Notes under the pieces: model-generated
Databases searched by the model: none
Told to the model about the DNA's origin: nothing
Seen by the model: only the letters and a program-made list of their open reading frames with translations
In this document: positions 23,516 to 31,967 of the stretch, piece by piece
Numbering within the stretch: position 1 is the stretch's first letter
Layout: every line of letters begins with the position of its first letter
Made by a program: the position numbers and the translations under genes
NCBI GenBank assembly: GCA_018896875.1
Contig: JAHILT010000006.1
Span: 29,297-93,296, forward strand
Reading direction: 5' to 3'
Length of the DNA: 64,000 nucleotides
From: Patescibacteria group bacterium
Lineage (GTDB): Bacteria; Patescibacteriota; Minisyncoccia; UBA6257; 02-FULL-45-10c

Positions 23516-24523
23516 ATGAAAATAGCATTTTTTGAATTAAAAGATTGGGAAGAAGAAATTGTTAAGCAAAAATTTTCTGAAGACGATTTATTTTTTAGTA
23601 AGGAAAAATTAGAATCATTTAATATTCCTTCTCAAAAAGATTTTGATATAATTTCTGTTTTTGTAGGTTCGGTTTTAGATAAAGAAATGTTAAGTAATTT
23701 TCCTAACTTGAAATTTGTAGCGACTCGCTCAACCGGCTTTGATCATATTGATTTAGCTTATTGTAAGAAAAAAGGAATTAAGGTTGGTTATGTTCCAGGT
23801 TATGGCGTGAACACTGTGGCTGAATATGCCTTTGGTTTGATTTTAAATTTAACTAGAAAGATTTATCAGAGCATAGATCAAATAAAAGAACACGGAGATT
23901 TTTCCTTAGAAGGTCTTCAAGGAGTAGACATAAAAGGGAAAACTTTAGGAATTATAGGTACTGGACGAATAGGGAAAGAGTCTATAAAAATTGCTAATGG
24001 TTTTGGAATGAATATTATCGCCTACGATCTTCATCCAAATGAAACACATGCCGTTGAGCAAAATTACAAATATGTATCCCTAGAAGATTTATTAAAAAAT
24101 TCTGATATTATTACCATTCACGCTCCCTATACCAAAGAAACACATTATTTAATTAATGAAGATAATTTTCAACTTATTAAAAAAGGTGCTTTTTTAGTTA
24201 ATACTGCTCGTGGAGCAATCGTGCAAACAGAAGCTTTAATAGTTGCTTTAAAATCTGGAAATTTGGCTGGTTATGCCACTGATGTTCTAGAAGACGAAGG
24301 TGAAGTAAAAGATGAATTAAATTATCTTACCAAGACTAGACTTAAAGATGATGTAATTAAGAACATGCTTTATAATCATATTTTGATGGAAATGCCTAAC
24401 GTTCTCATAACTCCGCATAATGCTTTTAATTCCATAGAGGCCCTACAGAGAATTTTGAACACAACTATGGAAAATATTAAAGGATTTCAGTCTGACGGAC
24501 AGTTTGCGGAAGTAAAATCTTAA
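23516..24523 (+). CDS. D-isomer-specific 2-hydroxyacid dehydrogenase
   Basis: NAD-dependent reductase of 2-oxo acids. The substrate-binding half has KFVATRSTGFDHIDLAYCKK; the Rossmann motif is GIIGTGRIGKE near 142-152; the catalytic region has LVNTARGAIVQTEAL, DVLEDEGEV and the histidine in ITPHNAFNS near 300. At 335 residues it resembles D-lactate dehydrogenases. Its place between glycerate kinase and enolase also allows a hydroxypyruvate or glyoxylate reductase role. The sequence alone does not decide the substrate. It is 18 bases upstream of enolase and probably cotranscribed. Confidence 0.92.
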   Translation: MKIAFFELKDWEEEIVKQKFSEDDLFFSKEKLESFNIPSQKDFDIISVFVGSVLDKEMLSNFPNLKFVATRSTGFDHIDLAYCKKKGIKVGYVPGYGVNTVAEYAFGLILNLTRKIYQSIDQIKEHGDFSLEGLQGVDIKGKTLGIIGTGRIGKESIKIANGFGMNIIAYDLHPNETHAVEQNYKYVSLEDLLKNSDIITIHAPYTKETHYLINEDNFQLIKKGAFLVNTARGAIVQTEALIVALKSGNLAGYATDVLEDEGEVKDELNYLTKTRLKDDVIKNMLYNHILMEMPNVLITPHNAFNSIEALQRILNTTMENIKGFQSDGQFAEVKS

Positions 24524-24541
24524 ATTATTAAATTATCCAAT

Positions 24542-25744
24542 ATGATATTAGAGAATATTATAGTTCATAAAATTCTTGATTCACGAGGAGAACCTACTAT
24601 AGAAGTAGAAGTTGTAGATGAAAATCTTAATTCTTTTTTTGCGCAAATTCCGTCTGGAAAAAGTACGGGCAAAAAAGAAGCTGTTGTTTTGAGTTTTGAA
24701 GAAGCAGAGAATGTTTTAAATACATTGGTCAAAAAAGAGATAATACACAAAAACTTTTCTTCAATTAAAGATATTGATAGTTTTTTAATTAGCCTTGATG
24801 GAACGGAGGATAAAAAGAAAGTTGGTGGTAATTTAATGCTGGGCATATCAATAGCTTTTGCTCGCGCTTTAGCCGCAAAAGAAAACAAAGAATTATGGCA
24901 AGTTTTGAAACAAGAATTTTGGGGAGGACTTATTTCTAATAAAAAACCGTTGATTTTTTCTAATTTAATAAATGGCGGAGCTCATACTGATAATAATTTA
25001 GACATTCAAGAGTATATGGTGGTTGTTGATCCGAAAGACGGAACGTACATAGACTGTATTAAGGTTCTAACTGATTTTTATAAAAAGCTCGGTGATTTAT
25101 TGCTTGAAAAATATAAATTACAAGAATTAAAAATAGGCGATGAAGGAGGTTATTCATTAGACTTCCAAAATAATTTTGAACCAATAAAAATAATGGAAGA
25201 TATGATAAATTCAGAAGACCTAGCCGATTCTTTTTCTTTGGCGTTAGATGTAGCAGCTTCTAATTTTTATAAAGAAGGTAAGTATAATTTTGAAAATAAT
25301 CTAATATCCTCAGAAGCATTAAAACAAGAATTTCTTAATTATTTAATAGAATCAAAATTATTAATGTCTATAGAAGATCCTTTTGACGAAGTAGATTTTG
25401 ATGGTTTTAAAATGTTTAATAGTGAATTTTCTCGTGCATGGGTTATTGGAGACGACATAACAGTTACTAATCCGCAATTAGTTGAAAAATTTGCTAGAGA
25501 AAAATTGATTAATGGAGTAATAATAAAACCTAATCAAATTGGAACTGTGTTTGAAACTTGTCAGACCATAAGAGCGGCTCAAGAGAATGGTTTAAAAACC
25601 ATAGTATCTCATCGCTCAGGAGAAACCAAAGATGTTTTCATCATTCATTTAGCTAAAGCCGCCAACGTTGATGCAGTAAAAATCGGAGCACCTGTAAAAG
25701 AAAGACTTATAAAATTTGATGAATTAATCAGACTGTACGATTAA
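24542..25744 (+). CDS. eno: Enolase
   Basis: Interconverts 2-phosphoglycerate and PEP. Motifs: KILDSRGEPTIEVEV at the start, QEYMVVVDPKD, GDEGGYSLDF, the magnesium ligand in LALDVAASNFY, IEDPFDE, IGDDITVTNP, the catalytic lysine in IIKPNQIGT and SHRSGETKDVFI. At 400 residues it is about 30 shorter than typical, and some usual strings are altered (for example NLINGGAHTDNNLDIQEYM). It lies with glycerate kinase and PEP synthase in what looks like a three-carbon metabolism cluster. Confidence 0.95.
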   Translation: MILENIIVHKILDSRGEPTIEVEVVDENLNSFFAQIPSGKSTGKKEAVVLSFEEAENVLNTLVKKEIIHKNFSSIKDIDSFLISLDGTEDKKKVGGNLMLGISIAFARALAAKENKELWQVLKQEFWGGLISNKKPLIFSNLINGGAHTDNNLDIQEYMVVVDPKDGTYIDCIKVLTDFYKKLGDLLLEKYKLQELKIGDEGGYSLDFQNNFEPIKIMEDMINSEDLADSFSLALDVAASNFYKEGKYNFENNLISSEALKQEFLNYLIESKLLMSIEDPFDEVDFDGFKMFNSEFSRAWVIGDDITVTNPQLVEKFAREKLINGVIIKPNQIGTVFETCQTIRAAQENGLKTIVSHRSGETKDVFIIHLAKAANVDAVKIGAPVKERLIKFDELIRLYD

Positions 25745-25833
25745 ATCGTTTAGCGCTTTGACAAGCTTAATTGAATATTGCATACTGTTATTAGTATCGT
25801 TTTTTTGACAAATTTTAAACAAGGAGAATGATT

Positions 25834-26019
25834 ATGAAAGATAAAGAAGCTGAGGAGAATAAAAAACAGCAACAACATAATTCTAATAAGATTAATATAA
25901 CAGAAATTGTTTTTTTTGTATTTATATTAATTATTTTCATTATTGCCTTAATTGAAGAAAGGCCTGGTATTGAAAAAAAATCGCCAGAAATAGAACAAAG
26001 TCAAAATAAAACACACTAG
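25834..26019 (+). CDS. Small single-pass membrane protein
   Basis: 61 residues: a charged, Gln/Asn/Lys-rich start, one hydrophobic segment near 25-45 (IVFFVFILIIFIIALI) and a polar tail. I do not recognise it. AAGGAG (25821-25826) is 7 bases before the ATG at 25834, so I prefer this start to the in-frame ATG at 25828. It is followed by its own CCCCCACAC-type terminator. Confidence 0.6.
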   Translation: MKDKEAEENKKQQQHNSNKINITEIVFFVFILIIFIIALIEERPGIEKKSPEIEQSQNKTH

Positions 26020-26030
26020 CTCTTTATTTA

Positions 26031-26065
26031 CCCCCACACCTATATATAAGTGTGGGGGTTTATTT
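26031..26065 (+). terminator. Intrinsic terminator, CCCCCACAC type (copy 2)
   Basis: CCCCCACAC pairs with GTGTGGGGG (9 bp) around an AT loop, followed by TTTATTTG. Stem sequence matches the terminator at 23405. Confidence 0.88.
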
Positions 26066-26091
26066 GTTGTAGAAGTATTTTTTGTTATAAT
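26064..26091 (+). promoter_or_regulatory. Promoter with very short leader before the M23 peptidase gene
   Basis: TTGTTG (26064-26069), 16-base spacer, and extended -10 TGTTATAAT ending at 26091, only 7 bases before the ATG at 26099. The transcript would be leaderless or nearly so. Confidence 0.55.
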
Positions 26092-26098
26092 TAAAAGG

Positions 26099-27289
26099 AT
26101 GTCATTATCTTTTATAGGAAAGATTTTAGTTACTACAGGGATTATTGGATCTGCTTTTTTCTTTTTAAATGCGGATAATTTCGCTTTATTTAAAAGCCAG
26201 TCATGGTTGAATGGTGATTTAGTAATTAACAAAGAAGTATTGCTTGGTTCTACTTTTAGCGTTCTTTCTAGTCAGGCTGGCGTGGCGACTAGCACCGTAG
26301 ATGATATTTTAAAGAAAGCAAAAGGAACTTATGATTTGTCTAATATTAAGACTGGCAACGAATTAATTTTTGTTTTTAACAAAAATACTAATGAGCTTAA
26401 AAAACTTGTTTATACTGTAAGTACGAAAGAAAAATTAGTAGTTGAAAACAATTCTAGTACAACTGAAAATGTATGGGAGGCAAGTATGGTGCCTATTGAA
26501 TATTATGTTGAGATAGATTTAATTGAAGGCGGAATTGATTCTTCTTTATACAAAGCTATAACAGACAAAGGAATAGATGCTCGATTGGCTATTAAATTAG
26601 CTGAAGTTTTTGCTTGGCAAATAGATTTTGCGAAAGAAATTAAAAAAGATGATTATTTTAAGGTTATATATGAAAAAAAGTTTTTAGATGGTATTTATGT
26701 TATGCCTGGTAAAATTTTAGCAGCTAAGTTTATTGCTAGCGGAAATGTATATGATGGATTTTATTTTAAAGATAGCGATGGTCAAGAAGGATATTATGAT
26801 AAAGATGGAAAGTCTTTACAAAAAGTGTTTTTAAAATCTCCTATACAATATAAATATATAAGTTCAGGTTATAGTTATAATAGGCTTAATCCCGTTACTA
26901 GAATAAGGCATCCTCATCGCGCTATTGATTATGCTGCTAACTATGGTACTCCAGTAGTGAGCATCGGAGACGGAACAGTCGTACAGGCAGGTTGGAATGG
27001 GGATTATGGTATATCAGTTAAAATTAGACATAATGGCACTTATAGTACTGTTTATGGGCATTTTTCTAGCTTGCCAAGAGAGATAAAGAAGGGAGTCGTT
27101 GTTAAACAAGGACAAGTTATAGGTTACGTTGGCTCAACTGGTATGTCTACTGGTCCGCACCTTCATTTTGAAATGCATAAATTTGGTAGCTTTATTAATC
27201 CTTTAACATTTAAGTCCCCAGACGGGAAGTCTATAAAAGAAGCAGACAGATTTTTATTTGAAGAAACAAAACAACAATATGATATTTAA
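26099..27289 (+). CDS. M23 family metallopeptidase with LysM/OapA-like domain
   Basis: Probably cleaves peptidoglycan cross-links outside the membrane. An N-terminal hydrophobic segment at about 5-25 is a signal or anchor. Residues 40-125 have the OapA/LysM-like pattern VATSTVDDILKKAKGTYDLS and TGNELIFVFN. The C-terminal zinc domain (about 270-380) carries HRAIDYAANYGTPV, GYVGSTGMSTGPHLHFE and the first metal histidine-aspartate pair. All metal ligands appear intact, so it should be active. The 396-residue length fits. Confidence 0.93.
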   Translation: MSLSFIGKILVTTGIIGSAFFFLNADNFALFKSQSWLNGDLVINKEVLLGSTFSVLSSQAGVATSTVDDILKKAKGTYDLSNIKTGNELIFVFNKNTNELKKLVYTVSTKEKLVVENNSSTTENVWEASMVPIEYYVEIDLIEGGIDSSLYKAITDKGIDARLAIKLAEVFAWQIDFAKEIKKDDYFKVIYEKKFLDGIYVMPGKILAAKFIASGNVYDGFYFKDSDGQEGYYDKDGKSLQKVFLKSPIQYKYISSGYSYNRLNPVTRIRHPHRAIDYAANYGTPVVSIGDGTVVQAGWNGDYGISVKIRHNGTYSTVYGHFSSLPREIKKGVVVKQGQVIGYVGSTGMSTGPHLHFEMHKFGSFINPLTFKSPDGKSIKEADRFLFEETKQQYDI

Positions 27290-27336
27290 TATAAAAATTA
27301 AAATTAAAGTCGTCATATAAAATTTATTAATTTAAT

Positions 27337-28125
27337 ATGAGAAAAATTAAAAATAAAAAACTCATTCGATCCATTCGACAGGCTCAGGACAGGCAGGCTC
27401 AGGGCAAGACAAAAATAGCCGTTTTTGATATAGACGGTACGATTTTTAGATCGTCTCTTTTAGTTGAACTAGTTAATTTAATGGTTGAAGATAAGCTTTT
27501 TTCAAAATCAATAGAAAATGAGATTGAAAAAGATTATCATTCTTGGTTAAATCGTGAAGGAAATTATGATACTTATATAAACAAAGTTGCAGAAGTTTAT
27601 TTTAAGCGTGTTGTTGGTTACCGATATAAAGACATAACTAAAGTAAGTAGGAAAGTTATGATAAAACAAAAGCGCAGAGTTTATCGTTTTACAAGAGATT
27701 TAGTTAAAGAATTGAAGGGGAAAGGATATTATTTGATTGCTATATCTGGTTCTCCGGTTTTTATGGTTAAAGATTTTGCTAAGAAAATGGGTTTTGATAT
27801 AGCTTTTGGTACTGCGTTAGAAGTTCAAAATGGACTTATGACTGATCGTTTTGTAGCAAGAGATTCTTATAATAAAAAAAGCAAATTGCTTAAAAAAATA
27901 GTTAAAGATTGTGATATTATTCCTGACTGGAAAAATTCTGTTGCTGTTGGTGATAGCGCCACTGATATTTCTATGCTTGAAATGGTTGGAAAGCCGATTG
28001 CTTTTAATCCTGACGGAGTATTGGTAAAAACTGCGAAAAAAAATGGCTGGAGGATAGTAACAGAGCGTAAAAACGTAGTTTATGACATTAAAAAATTCGA
28101 CTTTGTTCATTATAAAAACCAGTAA
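27337..28125 (+). CDS. HAD-superfamily hydrolase (HAD-IB, SerB-like)
   Basis: Phosphatase of the haloacid dehalogenase fold. Motif I is FDIDGT at about 30-35, motif II the serine in YLIAISGSPVF, and motif III VAVGDSATDISMLE near 208-221. The subclass I cap and GYYLIAISGSP pattern match phosphoserine-phosphatase-like enzymes. Residues 11-25 (RSIRQAQDRQAQGKT) are not part of the fold: they are a translated ACAGGCTCAGG-type repeat between the start codon and motif I. The substrate is unknown. Confidence 0.9.
   Translation: MRKIKNKKLIRSIRQAQDRQAQGKTKIAVFDIDGTIFRSSLLVELVNLMVEDKLFSKSIENEIEKDYHSWLNREGNYDTYINKVAEVYFKRVVGYRYKDITKVSRKVMIKQKRRVYRFTRDLVKELKGKGYYLIAISGSPVFMVKDFAKKMGFDIAFGTALEVQNGLMTDRFVARDSYNKKSKLLKKIVKDCDIIPDWKNSVAVGDSATDISMLEMVGKPIAFNPDGVLVKTAKKNGWRIVTERKNVVYDIKKFDFVHYKNQ
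27370..27412 (+). repeat. ACAGGCTCAGG-type repeat inside the HAD gene
   Basis: CATTCGACAGGCTCAGGACA followed by a second GGCAGGCTCAGGGCAAG unit. Related CTTCGACAAGCT strings occur at 13154 in mnmA and 46440 in alaS, and TTTGACAAGCTTA at 25758. Confidence 0.7.
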
Positions 28126-28140
28126 AATACACTGGTTTTT
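28114..28140 (+). terminator. Intrinsic terminator overlapping the HAD stop codon
   Basis: AAAAACCAGT and ACTGGTTTTT form a perfect 10-bp stem with a 7-base loop. The TAA stop of the HAD gene lies in the left arm and loop. Confidence 0.8.
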
Positions 28141-28207
28141 ATAGCTATTTTTTGCTATAATCTTTATACTAAAGTGTTGTTTTTAGATGTAAAATAATTA
28201 TCTTAAA

Positions 28208-30160
28208 ATGCCAAAAAATATTAAAAAGAAGGAAGTCCCGATGACAAATCAAAACCCCTCTTATACAGCTAAGGATATTTATATTTTAGAAGGGCTTGAT
28301 CCTGTTAGAAAAAGACCTGGTATGTATATTGGATCCACAGGAGTTGATGGGTTGCATCATTTAATTTGGGAGGTTATTGATAATTCTATAGATGAAGCTA
28401 TGGCTGGTTATGCCAAAAATATTCGTCTTGAATTTTTACCAGACAATAAGATAAGTATAACTGATGATGGTCGTGGTATTCCCGTTGAGATTCATAAGCA
28501 GACAAAAAAATCAGCGCTAGAAACAGTAATGACAACTTTGCATGCTGGAGGAAAGTTTGGAGGTGATTCCTATAAGGTTTCAGGTGGATTACATGGAGTT
28601 GGTGTGTCTGTAGTTTGCGCTTTATCTTCTTGGTCAAGAGCTGAGGTATGTAGAGATGGTGAAATTTATGCACAAGAATACAAACAAGGCAAACCTCAAT
28701 TCAAAGTCAAAAAAGTTGGAAAATCAAATAAGACTGGAACAAAAATTATTTTTCAAGCTGACTCAGAAATATTCAAAGTCATTGAGTTTAACAGAAAAAG
28801 GGTAATAGATCATTTGCGTCAACAAGCTTTTTTGACGAAGGGGGTGAAAATAGAAATTGTTGATTCTAGGGAGTTGCCTGTTTTTTATCATGCCTTTAAA
28901 TTTGATGGTGGAATTTTGTCTTTTATTAAATATTTAAGCGAAACGTCTAAAAATCTTCAAGAACAACCATTTTATATTGATAAAGAATACGAAGGAATAG
29001 GAGTGGAAGTTTCTTTTATTTTTAATGATGAGATGGAAACATCCGAATTAAGTTTTGCCAATAACATTCACACAGCAGATGGAGGAACCCATTTAACAGG
29101 GTTTCGTTCGGCTTTAACTAGAGTGCTTAATGATTTTGCGAAAAAAGAAGGATACACAAAACGTCTTGAAGATAATTTAACAGGAGATGACGTAAGAGAA
29201 GGTTTGACTACTGTTATTTCTGTAAAAGTAAGAGAGCCTCAATTTGAAGGGCAAACGAAAGCAAGGCTTGGTAATACTGAAGCTAGGACTGCCGTTGAGA
29301 GTGTTGTCGGGGAAGCATTGAAAATTTTTTTGGAAAGATTTTCTTCTGATGGACGTAAAATTATAGAAAAATGTATGTTAGCTGCTAAGGCTAGAAAAGC
29401 AGCTAGAGCTGCCAGAGAAACAGTTTTAAGAAAAGGTGTTTTGGAAGGATTAACTCTTCCTGGAAAACTTTCTGATTGTAGTTCGCGCAGTCCCGAAGAA
29501 TCTGAATTGTTTATTGTTGAGGGAGATAGTGCTGGCGGTAGTGCAAAACAAGGAAGAGATAGAAGGACGCAGGCTATTTTGCCATTGAAAGGCAAGATTT
29601 TAAATGTTGAAAAATCTAGAATAGATAAAATTCTTCTTAATAAAGAAATAAGATCTTTGGTTATAGCATTAGGAACAGCAATTGCTGAGTCGTTTGATAT
29701 TTCCAAAATTCGTTATCACAAAATTGTTTTGATGACCGACGCCGATGTTGATGGATCACATATCAGAACATTACTTCTTACTCTTTTTTATCGTTATTTT
29801 CCTAAAATTATTAAAGATGGTTATCTTTATATAGCTCAGCCGCCTCTTTATCGTTTACAGAAAGGAAAAACCTTTGAGTACGTTTATACCGAAGCTGAAA
29901 AGGAAAAAATGTTTAAGGAAATGTCTAAGAATAGCGATATAAAAATAGGCATTCAAAGATATAAGGGTCTTGGAGAAATGAACCCAGAACAGTTATGGGA
30001 TACGACTATGGATCCTGAGAATAGGCTTTTGAAGAAAGTAATTATAGACGATGCTGTAAGTGCAGACAAAATGTTTGATATTTTAATGGGGGAAGAAGTT
30101 GGTCCTCGTAAAAATTTTATTCAAGCACATGCTTTATCGGTTAAAAACTTAGATATTTAA
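28208..30160 (+). CDS. gyrB: DNA gyrase subunit B
   Basis: ATPase subunit of type IIA topoisomerase. The GHKL domain has VRKRPGMYIGSTG, the Mg-binding EVIDNSIDEAMAG, DDGRGIPVEIH and GGLHGVGVSVV; the TOPRIM domain has ELFIVEGDSAGGSAKQGRDR and MTDADVDGSHIRTLLL; the end reads IQRYKGLGEMNPEQLWDTTM. At 650 residues it is the usual short GyrB. Gyrase versus topoisomerase IV is not fully decided by sequence reading. gyrA is not adjacent. A second in-frame ATG at 28241 is preceded by AAGGAAG and could be the real start. Confidence 0.95.
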   Translation: MPKNIKKKEVPMTNQNPSYTAKDIYILEGLDPVRKRPGMYIGSTGVDGLHHLIWEVIDNSIDEAMAGYAKNIRLEFLPDNKISITDDGRGIPVEIHKQTKKSALETVMTTLHAGGKFGGDSYKVSGGLHGVGVSVVCALSSWSRAEVCRDGEIYAQEYKQGKPQFKVKKVGKSNKTGTKIIFQADSEIFKVIEFNRKRVIDHLRQQAFLTKGVKIEIVDSRELPVFYHAFKFDGGILSFIKYLSETSKNLQEQPFYIDKEYEGIGVEVSFIFNDEMETSELSFANNIHTADGGTHLTGFRSALTRVLNDFAKKEGYTKRLEDNLTGDDVREGLTTVISVKVREPQFEGQTKARLGNTEARTAVESVVGEALKIFLERFSSDGRKIIEKCMLAAKARKAARAARETVLRKGVLEGLTLPGKLSDCSSRSPEESELFIVEGDSAGGSAKQGRDRRTQAILPLKGKILNVEKSRIDKILLNKEIRSLVIALGTAIAESFDISKIRYHKIVLMTDADVDGSHIRTLLLTLFYRYFPKIIKDGYLYIAQPPLYRLQKGKTFEYVYTEAEKEKMFKEMSKNSDIKIGIQRYKGLGEMNPEQLWDTTMDPENRLLKKVIIDDAVSADKMFDILMGEEVGPRKNFIQAHALSVKNLDI

Positions 30161-30237
30161 CAATCATTTAATAATTACAAGGACTTGAAAAGATAAGATA
30201 AGGTTGTTATTATCTAATATAAATTAAAAATAAAAAT

Positions 30238-30420
30238 ATGTTTTCTAAATTTATATCATTTGTACAAGAGTCTAAACAAGAGCTTAGAAGAGTAGAGTGG
30301 CCAACACAAGCAGAAACAACTAAATTCACGATTATAGTTATTTTAATTTCGATAGGAGTATCTATATATTTAGGAGCATTGGACTATGTTTTTACTAAAA
30401 TATTGGGATTATTTATATGA
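30238..30420 (+). CDS. secE: Preprotein translocase subunit SecE
   Basis: SecE clamps the SecY channel. The 60 residues have the conserved amphipathic start SFVQESKQELRRVEWPTQAE and a single membrane segment near 32-57. Its TGA stop overlaps the nusG ATG (ATGA), suggesting coupled translation. The secE-nusG-rplK order is the common bacterial one. Use of TGA here as a stop shows the standard code. Confidence 0.95.
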   Translation: MFSKFISFVQESKQELRRVEWPTQAETTKFTIIVILISIGVSIYLGALDYVFTKILGLFI

Positions 30421-30992
30421 CGTCTAAACCTAAAAAAGAAGTAGAGAAACTAAAAGAAAAAATTGCAGAAAGACATTGGTATGCTATTCATACTTATTCT
30501 GGTTACGAAGATGCCGTTGTTAGATATTTAAAACAGAGAGTAGATTCTTTGGCGATGGATGATAAAATTTTTAATATTTTAGTTCCGAAAGAAACAAAAG
30601 TAAAAATTAAAAATGGGAAAAGAAAAACGGTAGAAGAAAAAATTTATCCAGGGTATGTTTTAGTAGATATGATTTTAAATGAAGACTCTTGGTATGTAGT
30701 TAGAAACACTCCAAGAGTTACTGGTTTTGTTGGACCAGATTCTACAGTGCCAGTTCCTCTTTCTAAAGAAGAGATAGATGTTCTTATGATTCGCATGGGG
30801 GACAAGGAGGCTAAATTCAAAATTGATGTTTGTGTGGGAGAGACAGTAAAAATTATCGATGGTCCATTTAAAGATTATGATGCTAAGGTTTCTGAGGTTG
30901 ACGAAGATAAGGGTAAGGTTAAGGTGTTGGTGCCAATTTTTGGACGAGATACAGCAGTAGAGTTGGATTCTTTACAAATTAAAAAACAATAA
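30417..30992 (+). CDS. nusG: Transcription termination/antitermination protein NusG
   Basis: NusG binds RNA polymerase and couples it to Rho or the ribosome. The NGN domain starts HWYAIHTYSGYEDAV and includes VKIKNGKRKTVEEKIYPGYV and VRNTPRVTGFVG; the KOW domain has DGPFKDYDAKVSEVDEDKGK near 150-170. The 191-residue length is normal. It overlaps secE by 4 bases. Confidence 0.97.
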   Translation: MTSKPKKEVEKLKEKIAERHWYAIHTYSGYEDAVVRYLKQRVDSLAMDDKIFNILVPKETKVKIKNGKRKTVEEKIYPGYVLVDMILNEDSWYVVRNTPRVTGFVGPDSTVPVPLSKEEIDVLMIRMGDKEAKFKIDVCVGETVKIIDGPFKDYDAKVSEVDEDKGKVKVLVPIFGRDTAVELDSLQIKKQ

Positions 30993-30997
30993 TCTAA

Positions 30998-31080
30998 TAC
31001 GAAATAACGAATAAATTAACGAATTACTACGAATTAAAAAATATCTTCCAAATTTGTATTTTTTCTTAACTAGTCGCTAA
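30998..31080. repeat. CGAAT-type and TAGTCGCTA-type repeats between nusG and rplK
   Basis: TACGAA, AACGAAT, AACGAATT and TACGAATT occur within 38 bases (30998-31035), followed by TAGTCGCTA (31072-31080). The same CGAAT strings recur at 52156-52248 and, inverted, at 3143-3169. Confidence 0.6.
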
Positions 31081-31105
31081 CTATTAACAACTAACAACTA
31101 TTTTT

Positions 31106-31531
31106 ATGGCAAAACCTATTAAAATAATTTTAAAATTACAATTAGAAGCAGGCAAGGCAAATCCTGCTCCTCCTGTTGGCACCGCATTAGGACCGCATGG
31201 AGTTAATATTCAAGATTTTTGTAAAAAATTTAATGATGCCACGAAAGATATGATAGGGGATGTTGTTCCAGCTGAAATTACTATTTACGAAGATAGAAGT
31301 TTTGATTTTAAGCTTAAGACTTCACCAGCTTCCTCCTTACTTAAAAAAGCTGCTGGGATTGAAAAAGGCTCAGCAAATGCTTTGACTCAAAAAGTTGGCA
31401 AAGTTACCAAAGCTGATATAAAAGAAATAGCTGAAAAGAAAATGGTTGACTTAAATGCTTATGACTTAGACGCTGCGATGAAGATTATTGAAGGCACTGC
31501 AAGAAATATGGGAATAGAAGTTGAGAAATAA
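31106..31531 (+). CDS. rplK: 50S ribosomal protein L11
   Basis: Forms the GTPase-associated centre with 23S rRNA. The N-terminal QLEAGKANPAPPVGTALGPH and C-terminal KTSPASSLLKKAAG match the family closely; 141 residues is normal. In most bacteria rplA (L1) follows directly. Here a perfect terminator follows 11 bases after the stop and no L1 gene is present in the window. Confidence 0.97.
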   Translation: MAKPIKIILKLQLEAGKANPAPPVGTALGPHGVNIQDFCKKFNDATKDMIGDVVPAEITIYEDRSFDFKLKTSPASSLLKKAAGIEKGSANALTQKVGKVTKADIKEIAEKKMVDLNAYDLDAAMKIIEGTARNMGIEVEK

Positions 31532-31541
31532 ACAAAATATA

Positions 31542-31571
31542 AAAAACCGGTCATTTAAATGACCGGTTTTT
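31542..31571. terminator. Intrinsic terminator after rplK
   Basis: Perfect 30-base palindrome: AAAAACCGGTCATTT and its complement, with T-run. It works in both directions and also serves the convergent small gene. Confidence 0.92.
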
Positions 31572-31595
31572 GATTGTCTTTAATTAAGACACATA

Positions 31596-31844
31596 TTAAA
31601 ATATCTTCTTAATCTTAAAGGAATAATACCAATATTTCTTTGCTATCCAAAAGTAGAGTTTACTAATTTTAAACACTAATGGTTTTTCTTGGTTGTGATT
31701 ATGAGTGGTGGCGGTTATTTTACAACGCAAACATCGCCAGTCTTTCAGTTGTTCAAATTTTAAGAGATTATCCCGCCATGATTCTATTTCTGCAAAATTT
31801 CTTAAATCCCAAGCATGTCCAAACAAAAGACAAATTTTATTCAT
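31596..31844 (-). CDS. Small zinc-ribbon-like protein (DUF1660-like pattern)
   Basis: 82 residues. The start MNKICLLFGHAWDL and a later WRCLRCK resemble the C-x-FGH-x-W ... C-x-x-C layout of DUF1660, a family known from phages; this is pattern resemblance, not a confirmed match. The C-terminus is aromatic and basic. AAGGAGG (31850-31856, minus strand) is 5 bases before the ATG, one of the strongest ribosome binding sites in the window. It is divergent from tmk. Confidence 0.6.
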   Translation of the reverse strand: MNKICLLFGHAWDLRNFAEIESWRDNLLKFEQLKDWRCLRCKITATTHNHNQEKPLVFKISKLYFWIAKKYWYYSFKIKKIF

Positions 31845-31967
31845 AACTCCCTCCTTTTAAAGTTCTATTGTCATTTTACATCTATTTTTTAATTTAGTCA
31901 AATTTACTATTAGCTGATTTTTTGTCATTTATATATAATAAAATTTATACTATACTAAGATAAACAT

